The notes under the pieces are model-generated. The model was not told the origin of the DNA and did not search any database. It saw nothing but the letters and a program-made list of their open reading frames with translations. A DNA stretch of 64,000 nt from Ovoidimarina sediminis (GTDB taxonomy: Bacteria; Pseudomonadota; Alphaproteobacteria; Rhodobacterales; Rhodobacteraceae). How positions within the stretch are numbered: the stretch's first letter is position 1; each line of letters opens with the position of its first letter. Where the stretch lies: NCBI RefSeq assembly GCF_032586175.1, contig NZ_JAWHTE010000011.1, forward strand, positions 62,001 to 126,000, in the 5' to 3' direction. Positions 9,089 to 17,678 of this stretch are shown here, one piece after another. Position numbers and translations under genes: made by a program.

Positions 9089-9939
9089 ACCAGCCGGATC
9101 CGTACCGCGCCGCGCGCGATTTTCACGCCGCGGTCGATCACAAGCCGTCGTGGCTGAGCATCGCGGCCGGGTTTCTGGCCGTCGAGATCGTGTTCATGCT
9201 CAGCGGGGCGCTCATTGTCGCGCCGGTCGCCGAGGTGGCCGGGTCGACCGTCACCACGCTTGTGCTGATGGCGAGTTTCGCCTTCCTCGGCGCGACGGCC
9301 TTCTGGCTGGCCTCGCGGGTGCAGCGGCGGTCGCCCGCGACGCTGTTCGGCCCGCCCGGGGCGGCCCTTCGCGATGGGATTCTGGCCGCGAAGGGCCCGT
9401 TCGTGCTGTTCTTCACCCTGTCGGTGCTGCCGCCCTGGAACTATTCCGGCTTCTCACTGAACATGGCGCCGGTGGCCTGGGCGCTTCTGCTGCCCCTGAG
9501 CCTTGTCGTCGTGCTGATCCAGACCGGGGCGGAAGAGGTTGTCTATCGCGGCTGGCTTCAGCAAAGCCTTGCGCGGATCTCACCGTCACCGGTGATCTGG
9601 ATGGTGCTGCCGTCGGTGCTGTTCGGGGTGGCGCACTGGTCGCCTGAAATGCCGCGCGATGCGGCGGCGGCCTATGTCATCTGGGCGATCTTCTTCGGGA
9701 TCGCCTGTGCCGATCTGACGGCGCGGACCGGCACGCTGGGCGCCGCCCTGGGCTTTCACTTCGTGACGAACCTGTTTTCCATCGTGATCACCTCGCTCGA
9801 GGGGTTCGGCGACGGGCTTGCGCTGTTCACCATTCCCGAGGCGCTGGCCCGGTCCGAGGTAAATTCGATCACCCTGGTTTTCGACCTGTTCTACCTTTGG
9901 ATGGGGTGGATGGCCTGCCGGATCGCGCTCAGGCGCTGA
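9085..9939 (+). CDS. CPBP-family intramembrane metalloprotease (second of tandem pair)
   Basis: A 284-residue paralogue of the preceding protein, starting at ATG 9085 within an ATGA overlap. All putative metal-site motifs are kept: E150-E151-x3-R155 in EEVVYRG, H184 in FGVAHWS, H225 and N229 in FHFVTN. The hydrophobic segment before EExxxR (LVVVLIQTGAEE) is almost identical to the first copy, and the LTARTGTLGAALGFHF block matches too, so the pair arose by duplication. Coupled translation suggests they may work as a heteromer or on related substrates. Confidence 0.8.
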   Translation: MNQPDPYRAARDFHAAVDHKPSWLSIAAGFLAVEIVFMLSGALIVAPVAEVAGSTVTTLVLMASFAFLGATAFWLASRVQRRSPATLFGPPGAALRDGILAAKGPFVLFFTLSVLPPWNYSGFSLNMAPVAWALLLPLSLVVVLIQTGAEEVVYRGWLQQSLARISPSPVIWMVLPSVLFGVAHWSPEMPRDAAAAYVIWAIFFGIACADLTARTGTLGAALGFHFVTNLFSIVITSLEGFGDGLALFTIPEALARSEVNSITLVFDLFYLWMGWMACRIALRR

Positions 9940-9995
9940 TTGCATTTCCGGGGCCTGCGGCATATCTCGGGACAACGACAGAGGCTGAAGGCCCC

Positions 9996-10904
9996 ATGAA
10001 CTGGATCTCGAACTACGTTCGCCCCCGCATCAATTCGCTGTTCTCGCGCCGCGAGGTGCCCGAGAACCTGTGGACGAAGTGCGGCGAGTGCGGAACCATG
10101 CTGTTCCACCGCGAGCTGACGGATAACCTGAACGTTTGCTCGAACTGCGACCACCACATGAACATCACGCCGCGCACGCGGTTCGACGCGCTGTTCGATG
10201 GCGGGATCTATACCGAGGTGGAGGTGCCGCAGCCGATTTCCGACCCGCTGCACTTCCGGGATCAGAAGAAATACCCCGACCGCATGAAGGCGGCGCAGAA
10301 GACCACGGGCGAGCGTGAGGCGATGCTGGTGGCCGAAGGTGAGATCGGGCGCACGCCCATCGTGGCGGCGGCGCAGGATTTCACCTTCATGGGCGGGTCG
10401 ATGGGCATGTACGTGGGCAACGCGATCATCGCCGCCGCCGAACGGGCCGTGGCGGCGAAGCGCCCGCTTGTGCTGTTTTCCGCCGCCGGGGGCGCGCGGA
10501 TGCAGGAAGGCATCCTGTCGCTGATGCAGATGCCGCGCACCACGGTGGCGGTGGAGATGTTGAAGGATGCAGGCCTGCCCTACATCGTCGTGCTGACCCA
10601 TCCGACCACGGGCGGGGTGACGGCGAGCTATGCGATGCTGGGCGATATCCATATCGCGGAGCCCGGCGCACTGATCTGTTTCGCGGGCCCCAGGGTGATC
10701 GAACAGACAATCCGCGAGAAGCTTCCCGAAGGCTTCCAGCGGGCCGAATACCTTCTGGATCACGGGATGCTCGATCGGGTGACCCATCGCCGCGAGATGC
10801 GCGACGAGCTGATCGGGATCATCCGGATGCTTCTGGATCTGCCGCCGCCGGTTGCGGGCGAACTGCCCGCGCCCGAGGACGCGGCCAAGGCCGACGGCGC
10901 CTGA
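9996..10904 (+). CDS. accD: acetyl-CoA carboxylase carboxyltransferase subunit beta
   Basis: A 302-residue AccD. It has the N-terminal zinc finger with ligands C29, C32, C48 and C51, followed by the crotonase-like carboxyltransferase domain (GGSMGMYVGNAI, SAAGGARMQEG, HPTTGGVTASY). With AccA it transfers carboxyl from biotinyl-BCCP to acetyl-CoA in fatty acid synthesis. The ATG at 9996 begins the typical MNWI start. A reading frame open upstream of it merely overlaps the CPBP gene. folC follows after eight bases, the common accD-folC arrangement. Confidence 0.95.
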   Translation: MNWISNYVRPRINSLFSRREVPENLWTKCGECGTMLFHRELTDNLNVCSNCDHHMNITPRTRFDALFDGGIYTEVEVPQPISDPLHFRDQKKYPDRMKAAQKTTGEREAMLVAEGEIGRTPIVAAAQDFTFMGGSMGMYVGNAIIAAAERAVAAKRPLVLFSAAGGARMQEGILSLMQMPRTTVAVEMLKDAGLPYIVVLTHPTTGGVTASYAMLGDIHIAEPGALICFAGPRVIEQTIREKLPEGFQRAEYLLDHGMLDRVTHRREMRDELIGIIRMLLDLPPPVAGELPAPEDAAKADGA

Positions 10905-10912
10905 GCCGCCCC

Positions 10913-12187
10913 ATGACACCGCAAGGCTCGGACGCGCTCCTCGAGCGGATGATGCGCCTGCATCCGAAGGTGATCGACCTGACGCTTGACCGGGTCGATC
11001 GGCTTCTGGAGGCGACGGGCCACCCCGAACGCGCCCTGCCGCCGGTGATCCACGTGGCCGGGACGAACGGCAAGGGTTCGACCGTCGCGATGCTCAGGGC
11101 CGGGATCGAGGGGGCGGGGCAGACGGCCCATGTCTATACCTCGCCGCATCTTGCGCGGTTTCACGAGCGGATCCGGCTGGCGGGCCGGCTGATCGACGAG
11201 GCCGCCCTGAGCGCGATCCTCGACGAATGCCTGGAACGGAACGGGCCCGACCCGATCACCTATTTCGAGATCACGACCGTGGCCGCCCTTCTGGCCTTCG
11301 CGCGGACGCCCGCGGACTGGACGCTTCTGGAGGTGGGGCTTGGCGGGCGGCTTGACGCGACGAACGTGGTGGAGCGCCCGGCGATGACCGTGATCACGCC
11401 TGTCGACCTCGACCACCAGCAGTTCCTCGGCGACACGCTGGAGGCCATCGCGGGCGAAAAGGCGGGGATCCTGAAACGCGGCATTCCCTGCGTGGTGGGG
11501 CCGCAGCACGAGGAAGCGCTCGAGGTGATCGAGGCGAAGGCCGCGCGGCTGGGCGCGCCGCTTCTGGCGCATGGCCAGCACTGGCATGTGACGGTGGAGC
11601 GGGATCGCCTGATCTACCAGGACGAAACGGGGCTGAGGGATCTGCCCCTGCCGAACCTTCTGGGCCCGCACCAGATCGGCAATGCGGGGATGGCGCTGGC
11701 GGTGCTGCGGCACCTCAGGTTTCCCGATGCCGCGCTCGAGGCCGCGGTAACAAGGGCCGAGTGGCCCGCGCGGATGCAGCGGCTGAGCCACGGGCCGCTT
11801 GTCGAGGCGGCCGGGCGCGCGGAGCTCTGGCTTGACGGGGGGCACAACCCGGCGGCGGGCGCGGTGTTGCGCGCGACGCTCGACACCCTGCCGGAAAAGC
11901 CCCTGCACCTGATCTGCGGAATGCTGAAGACGAAGGATGCGGCGGGCTACATGCGGGCGTTTGAAGGGCTGGCGGTGGATCTGACGGCGGTCGAGATCCC
12001 GGGCGAGGCCGCGACGCTGTCGGCCGCCGAGACGGCGGAGGCGGCGCGGACCGCGGGGCTTGCCGCAACGACGGCGCCAAGCGTGGCCGAGGCCGTGGCG
12101 CGGGTCGCGGCGGCCACACCGGGCGCGCGCATCCTGATCTGCGGATCGCTTTACCTGGCCGGGCAGGTCTTGCGCGAGAACGGCTGA
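10913..12187 (+). CDS. folC: bifunctional folylpolyglutamate/dihydrofolate synthase
   Basis: A 424-residue Mur-ligase-type enzyme that adds glutamate to dihydropteroate and to folates. The ATP loop GTNGKGST is at residues 50-57, followed by TSPHLARFHERIR, the conserved folate-site stretch. GLGGRLDATNVV and LDGGHNPAA mark the central and C-terminal Mur ligase domains. It is probably cotranscribed with accD, eight bases upstream. It converges with the Hint gene, whose stop lies four bases beyond. Confidence 0.94.
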   Translation: MTPQGSDALLERMMRLHPKVIDLTLDRVDRLLEATGHPERALPPVIHVAGTNGKGSTVAMLRAGIEGAGQTAHVYTSPHLARFHERIRLAGRLIDEAALSAILDECLERNGPDPITYFEITTVAALLAFARTPADWTLLEVGLGGRLDATNVVERPAMTVITPVDLDHQQFLGDTLEAIAGEKAGILKRGIPCVVGPQHEEALEVIEAKAARLGAPLLAHGQHWHVTVERDRLIYQDETGLRDLPLPNLLGPHQIGNAGMALAVLRHLRFPDAALEAAVTRAEWPARMQRLSHGPLVEAAGRAELWLDGGHNPAAGAVLRATLDTLPEKPLHLICGMLKTKDAAGYMRAFEGLAVDLTAVEIPGEAATLSAAETAEAARTAGLAATTAPSVAEAVARVAAATPGARILICGSLYLAGQVLRENG

Positions 12188-12191
12188 GCCG

Positions 12192-13160
12192 TCAGGCCGC
12201 CGAGGCCCCCACGGCGCGGGCCTCGCGCACCCGGAGCGCAGGGCGGGCGAGCGGGCGGCCGGGTTCGGCGAGATCCGGGGGAAGCGTGCCGTTCTGAATG
12301 TCGTCCAGCGCCATGAGGCTCATCTGGCCGGGGTGGAGGCTTTCCGACGGCAGCCCGTTCGAGAGGAGAAGTTCGTGCCGGTCGAAGAGGAGATGCCAGT
12401 AGGTGACGTCTTCGACATCGGCCTCGACGATCGTGCGCCCGTCGATCAGGGCCTTGGCCGGCACCAGCACCTCGGGTTCGCCGAAGTAAAGCTCCGCCCG
12501 CCAGTCGGCGATGCGGATCCGGTGCTGGGGCGAGACGGTGAGATCGGACCAGGGCAGCCCGCCGCCAAGCGCACCCGCGGTGATCGTCACGGGGCGGAGA
12601 TGCGGGAAAGCCCGAAGATCCTGCCGGGACAGGTGGCGGTGCCCGATCCAGCGCACGGGTTGCAGGCCCCGGTCGAGTGTCTGGACGAGCGTTCCCACGG
12701 TCAGCGCCTCTACAGGTGTCGGGCCCAGATCGGTGTCGATGATCGTGCCGGTGGCGAAGCAGATGATGATCGGGCTCGGATTGGTGCCGAAATCCTTCTC
12801 GCCCTGATCCTTCAGGCGGATCCGGCCCTGATAGAGGTTGCCGTCGGCCCCGGTGAAATCGAACAGGTACTGATCCGACCGGCTTGGGTCGATGGTGCCC
12901 GATCCGCCGATCAGCTCCACCCTGTCGGTCGTGTCGTAGTCGTTGAGCTGCACCTGCACGTCGCCATTGGCGAAGGTGGAGAGATCGATGCGCAGGGTGT
13001 CGGACACGGTGTCGTCGGTGAAATCGACCTGGAAATTCGTGACCTGCGGGTCGGCGGCCACCAGCGTGACGGTACCGCCGCCGGGGATGTCGATGACCAC
13101 GCGGTCGCCGTTGTCGACCTCGACGACGGTATCGGGTTCGGTGACGATGATCGTTGCCAT
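12192..13160 (-). CDS. Hint (Hedgehog/intein) domain protein
   Basis: A 322-residue protein. Residues 1-128 are low in lysine and rich in D, T and V, like a repetitive beta-rich secreted domain. A Hint domain of the Hint_2 type begins at IIICFATGT, where C134 would be the self-splicing nucleophile; PVEALTVGTLVQTLD, LTVSPQHRI and the RHELLLSNGLPSESL block complete the pattern. Proteins of this kind are frequent and uncharacterised in Rhodobacterales and may be exported by type I systems, but no RTX nonapeptide or ABC exporter gene is seen here. Autocleavage is inferred from the fold only. Confidence 0.75.
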   Translation of the reverse strand: MATIIVTEPDTVVEVDNGDRVVIDIPGGGTVTLVAADPQVTNFQVDFTDDTVSDTLRIDLSTFANGDVQVQLNDYDTTDRVELIGGSGTIDPSRSDQYLFDFTGADGNLYQGRIRLKDQGEKDFGTNPSPIIICFATGTIIDTDLGPTPVEALTVGTLVQTLDRGLQPVRWIGHRHLSRQDLRAFPHLRPVTITAGALGGGLPWSDLTVSPQHRIRIADWRAELYFGEPEVLVPAKALIDGRTIVEADVEDVTYWHLLFDRHELLLSNGLPSESLHPGQMSLMALDDIQNGTLPPDLAEPGRPLARPALRVREARAVGASAA

Positions 13161-13253
13161 GGGCCTGCCTGCGCGATGTGCCGGGTCTTTGCCCGGTCGT
13201 TGGGGCGAGTCTGCCGGAACGGGGCGTGCATTGCAATCGGCGCGCGGGGCGCG

Positions 13254-14333
13254 TCAGGCGTCCGTGGCCCAGTTTTCGGACTGCATCTCGCGCAGACGGC
13301 TGGCGGTGCGGGCGAATTCGAAGGTGCCTTCGCCCTCGAGATAAAGCCGTTCGGGTTCATCCGCCGCCGTTGCGATAAGGCGCACCTTCGCCTCGTACAG
13401 CGCGTCGATCAGGGTGACGAAGCGCTTGGCCTCGTTGTAGTTCTCGCTCGACAGAAGGGGGATATCCTCGAGGATCAGAACGCGCAGGGCGTCTGCGATC
13501 GCGAGGTAATCGCCGGGGCCGAGGGGCTTTGCGCAGAGATCCCAGAAGGTCGCGCGCCCCACCCCGTTGCGGAATTCCGGCACTTCGACGACGCGGCCCT
13601 TCATCGGCAGGCGCAGGGGGCTTCCCGCGCCGCCCGCCATCGCCTCCCACATCTGGGAGACCGCGTGGCGCGCCTCGGCATTGGCGGGGGTGAAATAGAC
13701 CGTTTCGCCCTGCAGCCGGTCGAGCCGGTAATCACGCGGCGAGGCCAGTTCGCGCACTTCCATGCGGGCGCGGATCAGATCGATGAAGGGCAGGAAGATC
13801 TGGCGGTTGAGCCCGTCCTTGTAAAGATCGCCCGGTTCGCGGTTCGAGGTGGCGACGACGACAACGCCCGCATCGAAGAGCTTTTCGAACAGCCGCCCCA
13901 CGATCATCGCATCGGCGATATCGGTGATCTGCATTTCGTCGAAGGACAGAAGCCGGATTTCCGAGATCACCTTTTCGGCCACCGGTTTGATCGTGTCGTC
14001 GACGCCGGTCTTGCGGGCCTCGTGCAACCCGGCCTGGATATCCTGCATGAAGGCGTGGAAGTGGACGCGGCGCTTTTCCTCGATATCGACGGCGGCATGG
14101 AAGAGATCCATCAGCATCGACTTGCCGGTGCCCACACCGCCCCAGAGGTAGAGCCCGCGGGGCGCGGCCTCTTTCTTCGCGAAGAGCGATTTGAGCCCGC
14201 CGCGCGCGGGCGCGGTTTCAAGCGCGGCGCGGATGCGCTGAAGCTCGGGCAGAACGGCCATCTGCGCGGGATCGGCCTCAAGCCGGCCTTCGCCGGCAAG
14301 CCGTGTGTAGATTTCGCTGATCGTCTCGCCCAT
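13254..14333 (-). CDS. zapE: cell division protein ZapE (AFG1-like ATPase)
   Basis: A 359-residue AAA-type ATPase of the ZapE/AFG1/LACE1 family. Walker A is GGVGTGKS at 65-72, Walker B is in LLSFDEMQI, and ATSNREPGDLYKDGLNR is a typical sensor region. In E. coli ZapE contacts FtsZ under stress; mitochondrial homologues take part in protein quality control. The ATG at 14333 has GGAAG just upstream and is preferred over an ATG 19 codons earlier, which lacks a site. It is divergent from the MFS gene. Confidence 0.9.
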   Translation of the reverse strand: MGETISEIYTRLAGEGRLEADPAQMAVLPELQRIRAALETAPARGGLKSLFAKKEAAPRGLYLWGGVGTGKSMLMDLFHAAVDIEEKRRVHFHAFMQDIQAGLHEARKTGVDDTIKPVAEKVISEIRLLSFDEMQITDIADAMIVGRLFEKLFDAGVVVVATSNREPGDLYKDGLNRQIFLPFIDLIRARMEVRELASPRDYRLDRLQGETVYFTPANAEARHAVSQMWEAMAGGAGSPLRLPMKGRVVEVPEFRNGVGRATFWDLCAKPLGPGDYLAIADALRVLILEDIPLLSSENYNEAKRFVTLIDALYEAKVRLIATAADEPERLYLEGEGTFEFARTASRLREMQSENWATDA

Positions 14334-14462
14334 GGTCTTCCTATAGCGCTCTGGCGCAGCAAGGAAAATCCGCCCGCGGGGCGGTTGCATCAGAATTCTT
14401 TCGGGCGATGTTCACATCTTCTGATTTGACGGGGCGGCCCCCCGGGTGATCTATCCCGGATC

Positions 14463-15719
14463 ATGACCGCAACGCGCGCCTCTTCCCACTCGCTCATCAC
14501 CCCGGTGCTGATCGCGGGATCGGTGATCCTGATCGTGAATTTCGCGATCCGGTCGGCCTTTGGCGTGTTCCAGATCCCGATTGCCGACGAGTTCGGCTGG
14601 CTGAGGGCCGAGTTTTCGACGGCGATCGCCATTCAGAACCTCGCCTGGGGGATCGGGCAGCCGATCTTCGGCGCGATTGCCGAGAAGCTGGGCGAGCGGA
14701 AGGCGGTGCTGATCGGCATCCTGATCTATGCGGCGGGGCTTCTACTGACCTCTTTCGCCGTCAGCCCCGGGCAGATGCAGGTTCTGGAGATGGCCGTGGG
14801 CTTCGGCATTGCGGGCACCGGGTTCGGCCTGATCCTCGCCATGGTTGGGCGGGCGGCGTCGGACGAGAACCGGTCGATGGCCATGGCGATCGCGACGGCG
14901 GCGGGATCGATGGGCCAGGTGATCGGGCCGCCGCTGGCGGAGGGCCTTTTGTCCGCCCTGCCGTGGCAGACGATTTTCCTTCTCTTCACCGCCGCGATCC
15001 TTTCGATGATCCTGCTTCTGCCCTTTCTCGGGAAGGGCGAAGGTGCGGTGGTAGCGCGGGATGGCGCGTCGCTTTCGGGCGCGCTGCGGCGGGCCGCGCG
15101 GGACCCGTCGTTCACCCTGATCTTCCTTGGTTTCTTTTCCTGCGGCTATCAGCTTGGCTTCATGACCGCCCATTTTCCGGCGCTGGTGACAGAGATGTGC
15201 GGGCCGATCGCGCCGGGCGGGGTGCTGGACAGCATGGGGGTATCCACGACCTCGGCGCTGGGGGCCATGGCCTTCGGGCTTGTGGGGCTCGCGAATATCG
15301 GGGGCACGCTGTTCGCGGGCTGGGCGGGCAAGCGGTTTCCGAAGAAGTATCTTCTGTCCACGATCTATACCCTGCGAACGGTGGTGGCGGCGGCCTTCAT
15401 CCTGTTTCCGATCACGCCCTTCAGCGTCATCGTCTTCGCGATCCTGATGGGATCGTTGTGGCTTGCGACCGTGCCGCTGACCTCGGGGCTTGTCGGGCAC
15501 ATCTACGGGATGCGCTTCATGGGCACGCTTTACGGCATCGTGTTCCTGAGCCACCAGATTGGCAGTTTCGCGGGCATCTGGCTGGGCGGACGGCTGTACG
15601 ACGCCACCGGCGATTACACGCTGGTCTGGTGGATCGGCGTGGCGGTGGGGGCGTTTTCGGCCATCGTGCACCTGCCGATCCGGGAGCGCCCGCTGGGCGC
15701 GCCCGCCGCGCCGGCCTGA
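14463..15719 (+). CDS. major facilitator superfamily transporter
   Basis: A 418-residue MFS carrier with twelve predicted helices and a central loop around residue 190-210. The loop 2-3 motif is partly kept (GAIAEKLGERKAVLIG). It looks like the oxalate:formate antiporter or monocarboxylate porter-like group (FGVFQIPIADEFGWLRAEFS near the N-terminus), but the substrate cannot be read. It is transcribed alone, divergent from zapE, and converges with the HAD gene, whose stop is two bases beyond its own. Confidence 0.78.
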   Translation: MTATRASSHSLITPVLIAGSVILIVNFAIRSAFGVFQIPIADEFGWLRAEFSTAIAIQNLAWGIGQPIFGAIAEKLGERKAVLIGILIYAAGLLLTSFAVSPGQMQVLEMAVGFGIAGTGFGLILAMVGRAASDENRSMAMAIATAAGSMGQVIGPPLAEGLLSALPWQTIFLLFTAAILSMILLLPFLGKGEGAVVARDGASLSGALRRAARDPSFTLIFLGFFSCGYQLGFMTAHFPALVTEMCGPIAPGGVLDSMGVSTTSALGAMAFGLVGLANIGGTLFAGWAGKRFPKKYLLSTIYTLRTVVAAAFILFPITPFSVIVFAILMGSLWLATVPLTSGLVGHIYGMRFMGTLYGIVFLSHQIGSFAGIWLGGRLYDATGDYTLVWWIGVAVGAFSAIVHLPIRERPLGAPAAPA

Positions 15720-15721
15720 CG

Positions 15722-16342
15722 CTAAAGCCCGGCCTCGTCGCGGGTCAGAAGCCCTTCGTCGACAAGCCGCGCGGCCCAGCCTTCTGGGCCCTCGAAAAGA
15801 TGCGTCTGCCAGCCGCGCGCGGCGGCGGTGGCGATGTTGTCGGCCCGGTCGTCGGTGAAGATCAGGCGGTCGGGGGCGATGCCGCAATCGTCCTCAACCA
15901 TCTCGTAAATGCGTGGCTCGGGCTTGATGACCTGCATGTGGCCCGAGATGTAGCGGCGGTCGAACTCGGTGAGAAAGGGATAGGCGCCTTCGGCCACGAC
16001 GAAGCTGCCGATCCCGAAATTCGTAAGCGCGAAGACGGGAATGCCCTTGGCGCGAAGCTGCCGGAGCAGGTGGACGGAGTGGGAAATCTCGGGCTGCGCG
16101 AGTTCGAGCCAGTCGTCGTGCCAGCGGCGGATCTCGTCGGAATAATCGGGATGGGCCGCAGCCGTGCGGTAGACCGTGTCGCGGAAATCGGCGCCCCGGT
16201 CGATCCCGTCATTCATGCCGTGAAGATCCACGGCTTCGAACACCTCGCGCCGCCGCGCCTCGCCGAATTCGCGGTCATAGTACCGCTCGGGCTGCCATTC
16301 GATCAGCACGTTTCCGATATCGAAGATGACCGCGTCGATCAT
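15722..16342 (-). CDS. HAD-family hydrolase
   Basis: A 206-residue haloacid-dehalogenase-like hydrolase of the YihX type. Motif I is FDIGNVLIEW (here the second Asp of DxD is replaced by N, as usual in this subgroup), motif II is ALTNFG, motif III is VIKPEPRIY, and motif IV is FTDDRADN. Phosphorylated sugars or nucleotides are the likely substrates. The ATG at 16342 starts at MIDAVIFD, the expected beginning of the fold. It lies about 60 bases after the YaiI-family gene on the same strand. Confidence 0.85.
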   Translation of the reverse strand: MIDAVIFDIGNVLIEWQPERYYDREFGEARRREVFEAVDLHGMNDGIDRGADFRDTVYRTAAAHPDYSDEIRRWHDDWLELAQPEISHSVHLLRQLRAKGIPVFALTNFGIGSFVVAEGAYPFLTEFDRRYISGHMQVIKPEPRIYEMVEDDCGIAPDRLIFTDDRADNIATAAARGWQTHLFEGPEGWAARLVDEGLLTRDEAGL

Positions 16343-16401
16343 GGCCTGCCCTTTCGTGTCCTGCCGATCGGCCAAGGGGATGACAGGCCGCCCGCGAAAG
16401 C

Positions 16402-16839
16402 TCAAGCCCCGCGCAGCGCGCGGTCGAGCGCCTCGCGGAAGCGCGACCGGTCGGCCTTGGTGAAGGGCTTCGCCCCGCCCTGACGGAACGGATCGGCGGC
16501 GCGAAGATCGGCCATCAGATCGCGGGTGGCGAGCGCGTTGCCCACGTTCTTCTCGGTCAGGATCGAGCCGTCGGGCTTCACCACGCGCGCCCCACCCTCG
16601 ACGGCGCGGGCGGCGAGGGGAATATCGGTCGTCACCACCACGTCACCCGGCCCCGCACGCTCGGCAATCCACTTATCGGCCTCGTCGGCCCCTTCGGAGA
16701 CATAGACCATCTCGACATGGGGCGCGGGCGAGGGCCGGATGCCGCCGTTCGAAACCATCCGAACCTCGACGCCGCGCCGGCCCGCCACGGCCTCCACCTC
16801 GGCCCTCACCGGGCAGGCGTCGGCGTCGACGTAGATCAC
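16402..16839 (-). CDS. YaiI/YqxD family (DUF188) protein
   Basis: A 145-residue member of the UPF0178 (DUF188) family with a PIN-like fold. MIYVDADACPV at the N-terminus and VVTTDIPLA in the middle hold the conserved acidic residues that could bind metal in a nuclease-like site; no activity is established. The start is GTG at 16839, overlapping the fghA stop as GTGA, so translation is coupled to fghA. Confidence 0.88.
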   Translation of the reverse strand: MIYVDADACPVRAEVEAVAGRRGVEVRMVSNGGIRPSPAPHVEMVYVSEGADEADKWIAERAGPGDVVVTTDIPLAARAVEGGARVVKPDGSILTEKNVGNALATRDLMADLRAADPFRQGGAKPFTKADRSRFREALDRALRGA

Positions 16840-17666
16840 AGGCCCAGCGCCTCGGCATGGAAGGCGATGTGATCTTCCATGAAGCTCGAAACGAAGAAAT
16901 AGCTGTGATCGTAGCCTGCCTGCATCCGGAAGCTGTGGGGCTGGCGGCGGGCCGTCATGGCGGCGGAAAGCGCCTCGGGCTTCAGGAGATCGAGGAACTG
17001 ATCCGCCCCGCCCTGATCGATCAGGATGTGCCCGGGGTGGCCATGCGCCTCCATCAGACGGGTCGCGTCATGGGCGGCCCAGCCCGCCTCGTCCGCGCCC
17101 AGATAGGCCGCGAACTGTTTGCGGCCCCAGTCGCTTTCGGTCGGGTTGGCGATTGGCGCAAAGGCGGAGGCCGAGCGGTAGACGGCCGGATAGGTCATCG
17201 CGAGCGTCAGCGCCCCGTGCCCGCCCATGGAATGCCCGGTGATCGCCTGGCGTTCGAAATCGAGGGGAAAGGCCTCGAACAGAAGGGTGGGAAGGTCGGA
17301 GGCGATGTAATCCCACATCCGGAAATGCGGGGCCCAGGGATCTTCCGAGGCGTTGACATAAAAGCCCGCACCCTGCCCCAGATCATAGGCCTCGTCATCC
17401 GCCACGCCGTCGCCCCGGGGCGAGGTGTCGGGGAAAACGACGGCCATGCCGTACTCCGCCGCCCAGGCCTGTGCCCCGGCCTTCGTCATCGCGTTTTCAT
17501 GGGTGCAGGTCAGGCCCGAGAGATACCACAGGACCGGCACCTTCCCGTCGCGCGCCTGGGGCGGCAGGTAGAGGCCGAAGGTCATCTCGCACCCCGTGGT
17601 ATCGGAGGCGTGGGCATAGACGCCCTGAACCCCGTCGAAACAGAGGTTCTCGGATTTCGTTTCCAT
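16836..17666 (-). CDS. fghA: S-formylglutathione hydrolase
   Basis: A 276-residue alpha/beta hydrolase of the esterase D family that hydrolyses S-formylglutathione to formate and glutathione, the second step of glutathione-dependent formaldehyde oxidation. The nucleophile elbow is GHSMGG with S146; the CTHENAM motif near residue 54 and a C-terminal DHSYFF stretch with the catalytic histidine are typical. AAGGAG lies ahead of the ATG. Its partner enzyme (adhI) lies about 3.3 kb to the right on the same strand rather than adjacent. Confidence 0.93.
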   Translation of the reverse strand: METKSENLCFDGVQGVYAHASDTTGCEMTFGLYLPPQARDGKVPVLWYLSGLTCTHENAMTKAGAQAWAAEYGMAVVFPDTSPRGDGVADDEAYDLGQGAGFYVNASEDPWAPHFRMWDYIASDLPTLLFEAFPLDFERQAITGHSMGGHGALTLAMTYPAVYRSASAFAPIANPTESDWGRKQFAAYLGADEAGWAAHDATRLMEAHGHPGHILIDQGGADQFLDLLKPEALSAAMTARRQPHSFRMQAGYDHSYFFVSSFMEDHIAFHAEALGL

Positions 17667-17678
17667 AACCCTTCTCCT

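Noticed and set aside
12333..14429. 698-codon open frame on the plus strand
   Set aside because: It covers the Hint and zapE genes on the other strand; low-complexity, charged composition without any family motif.
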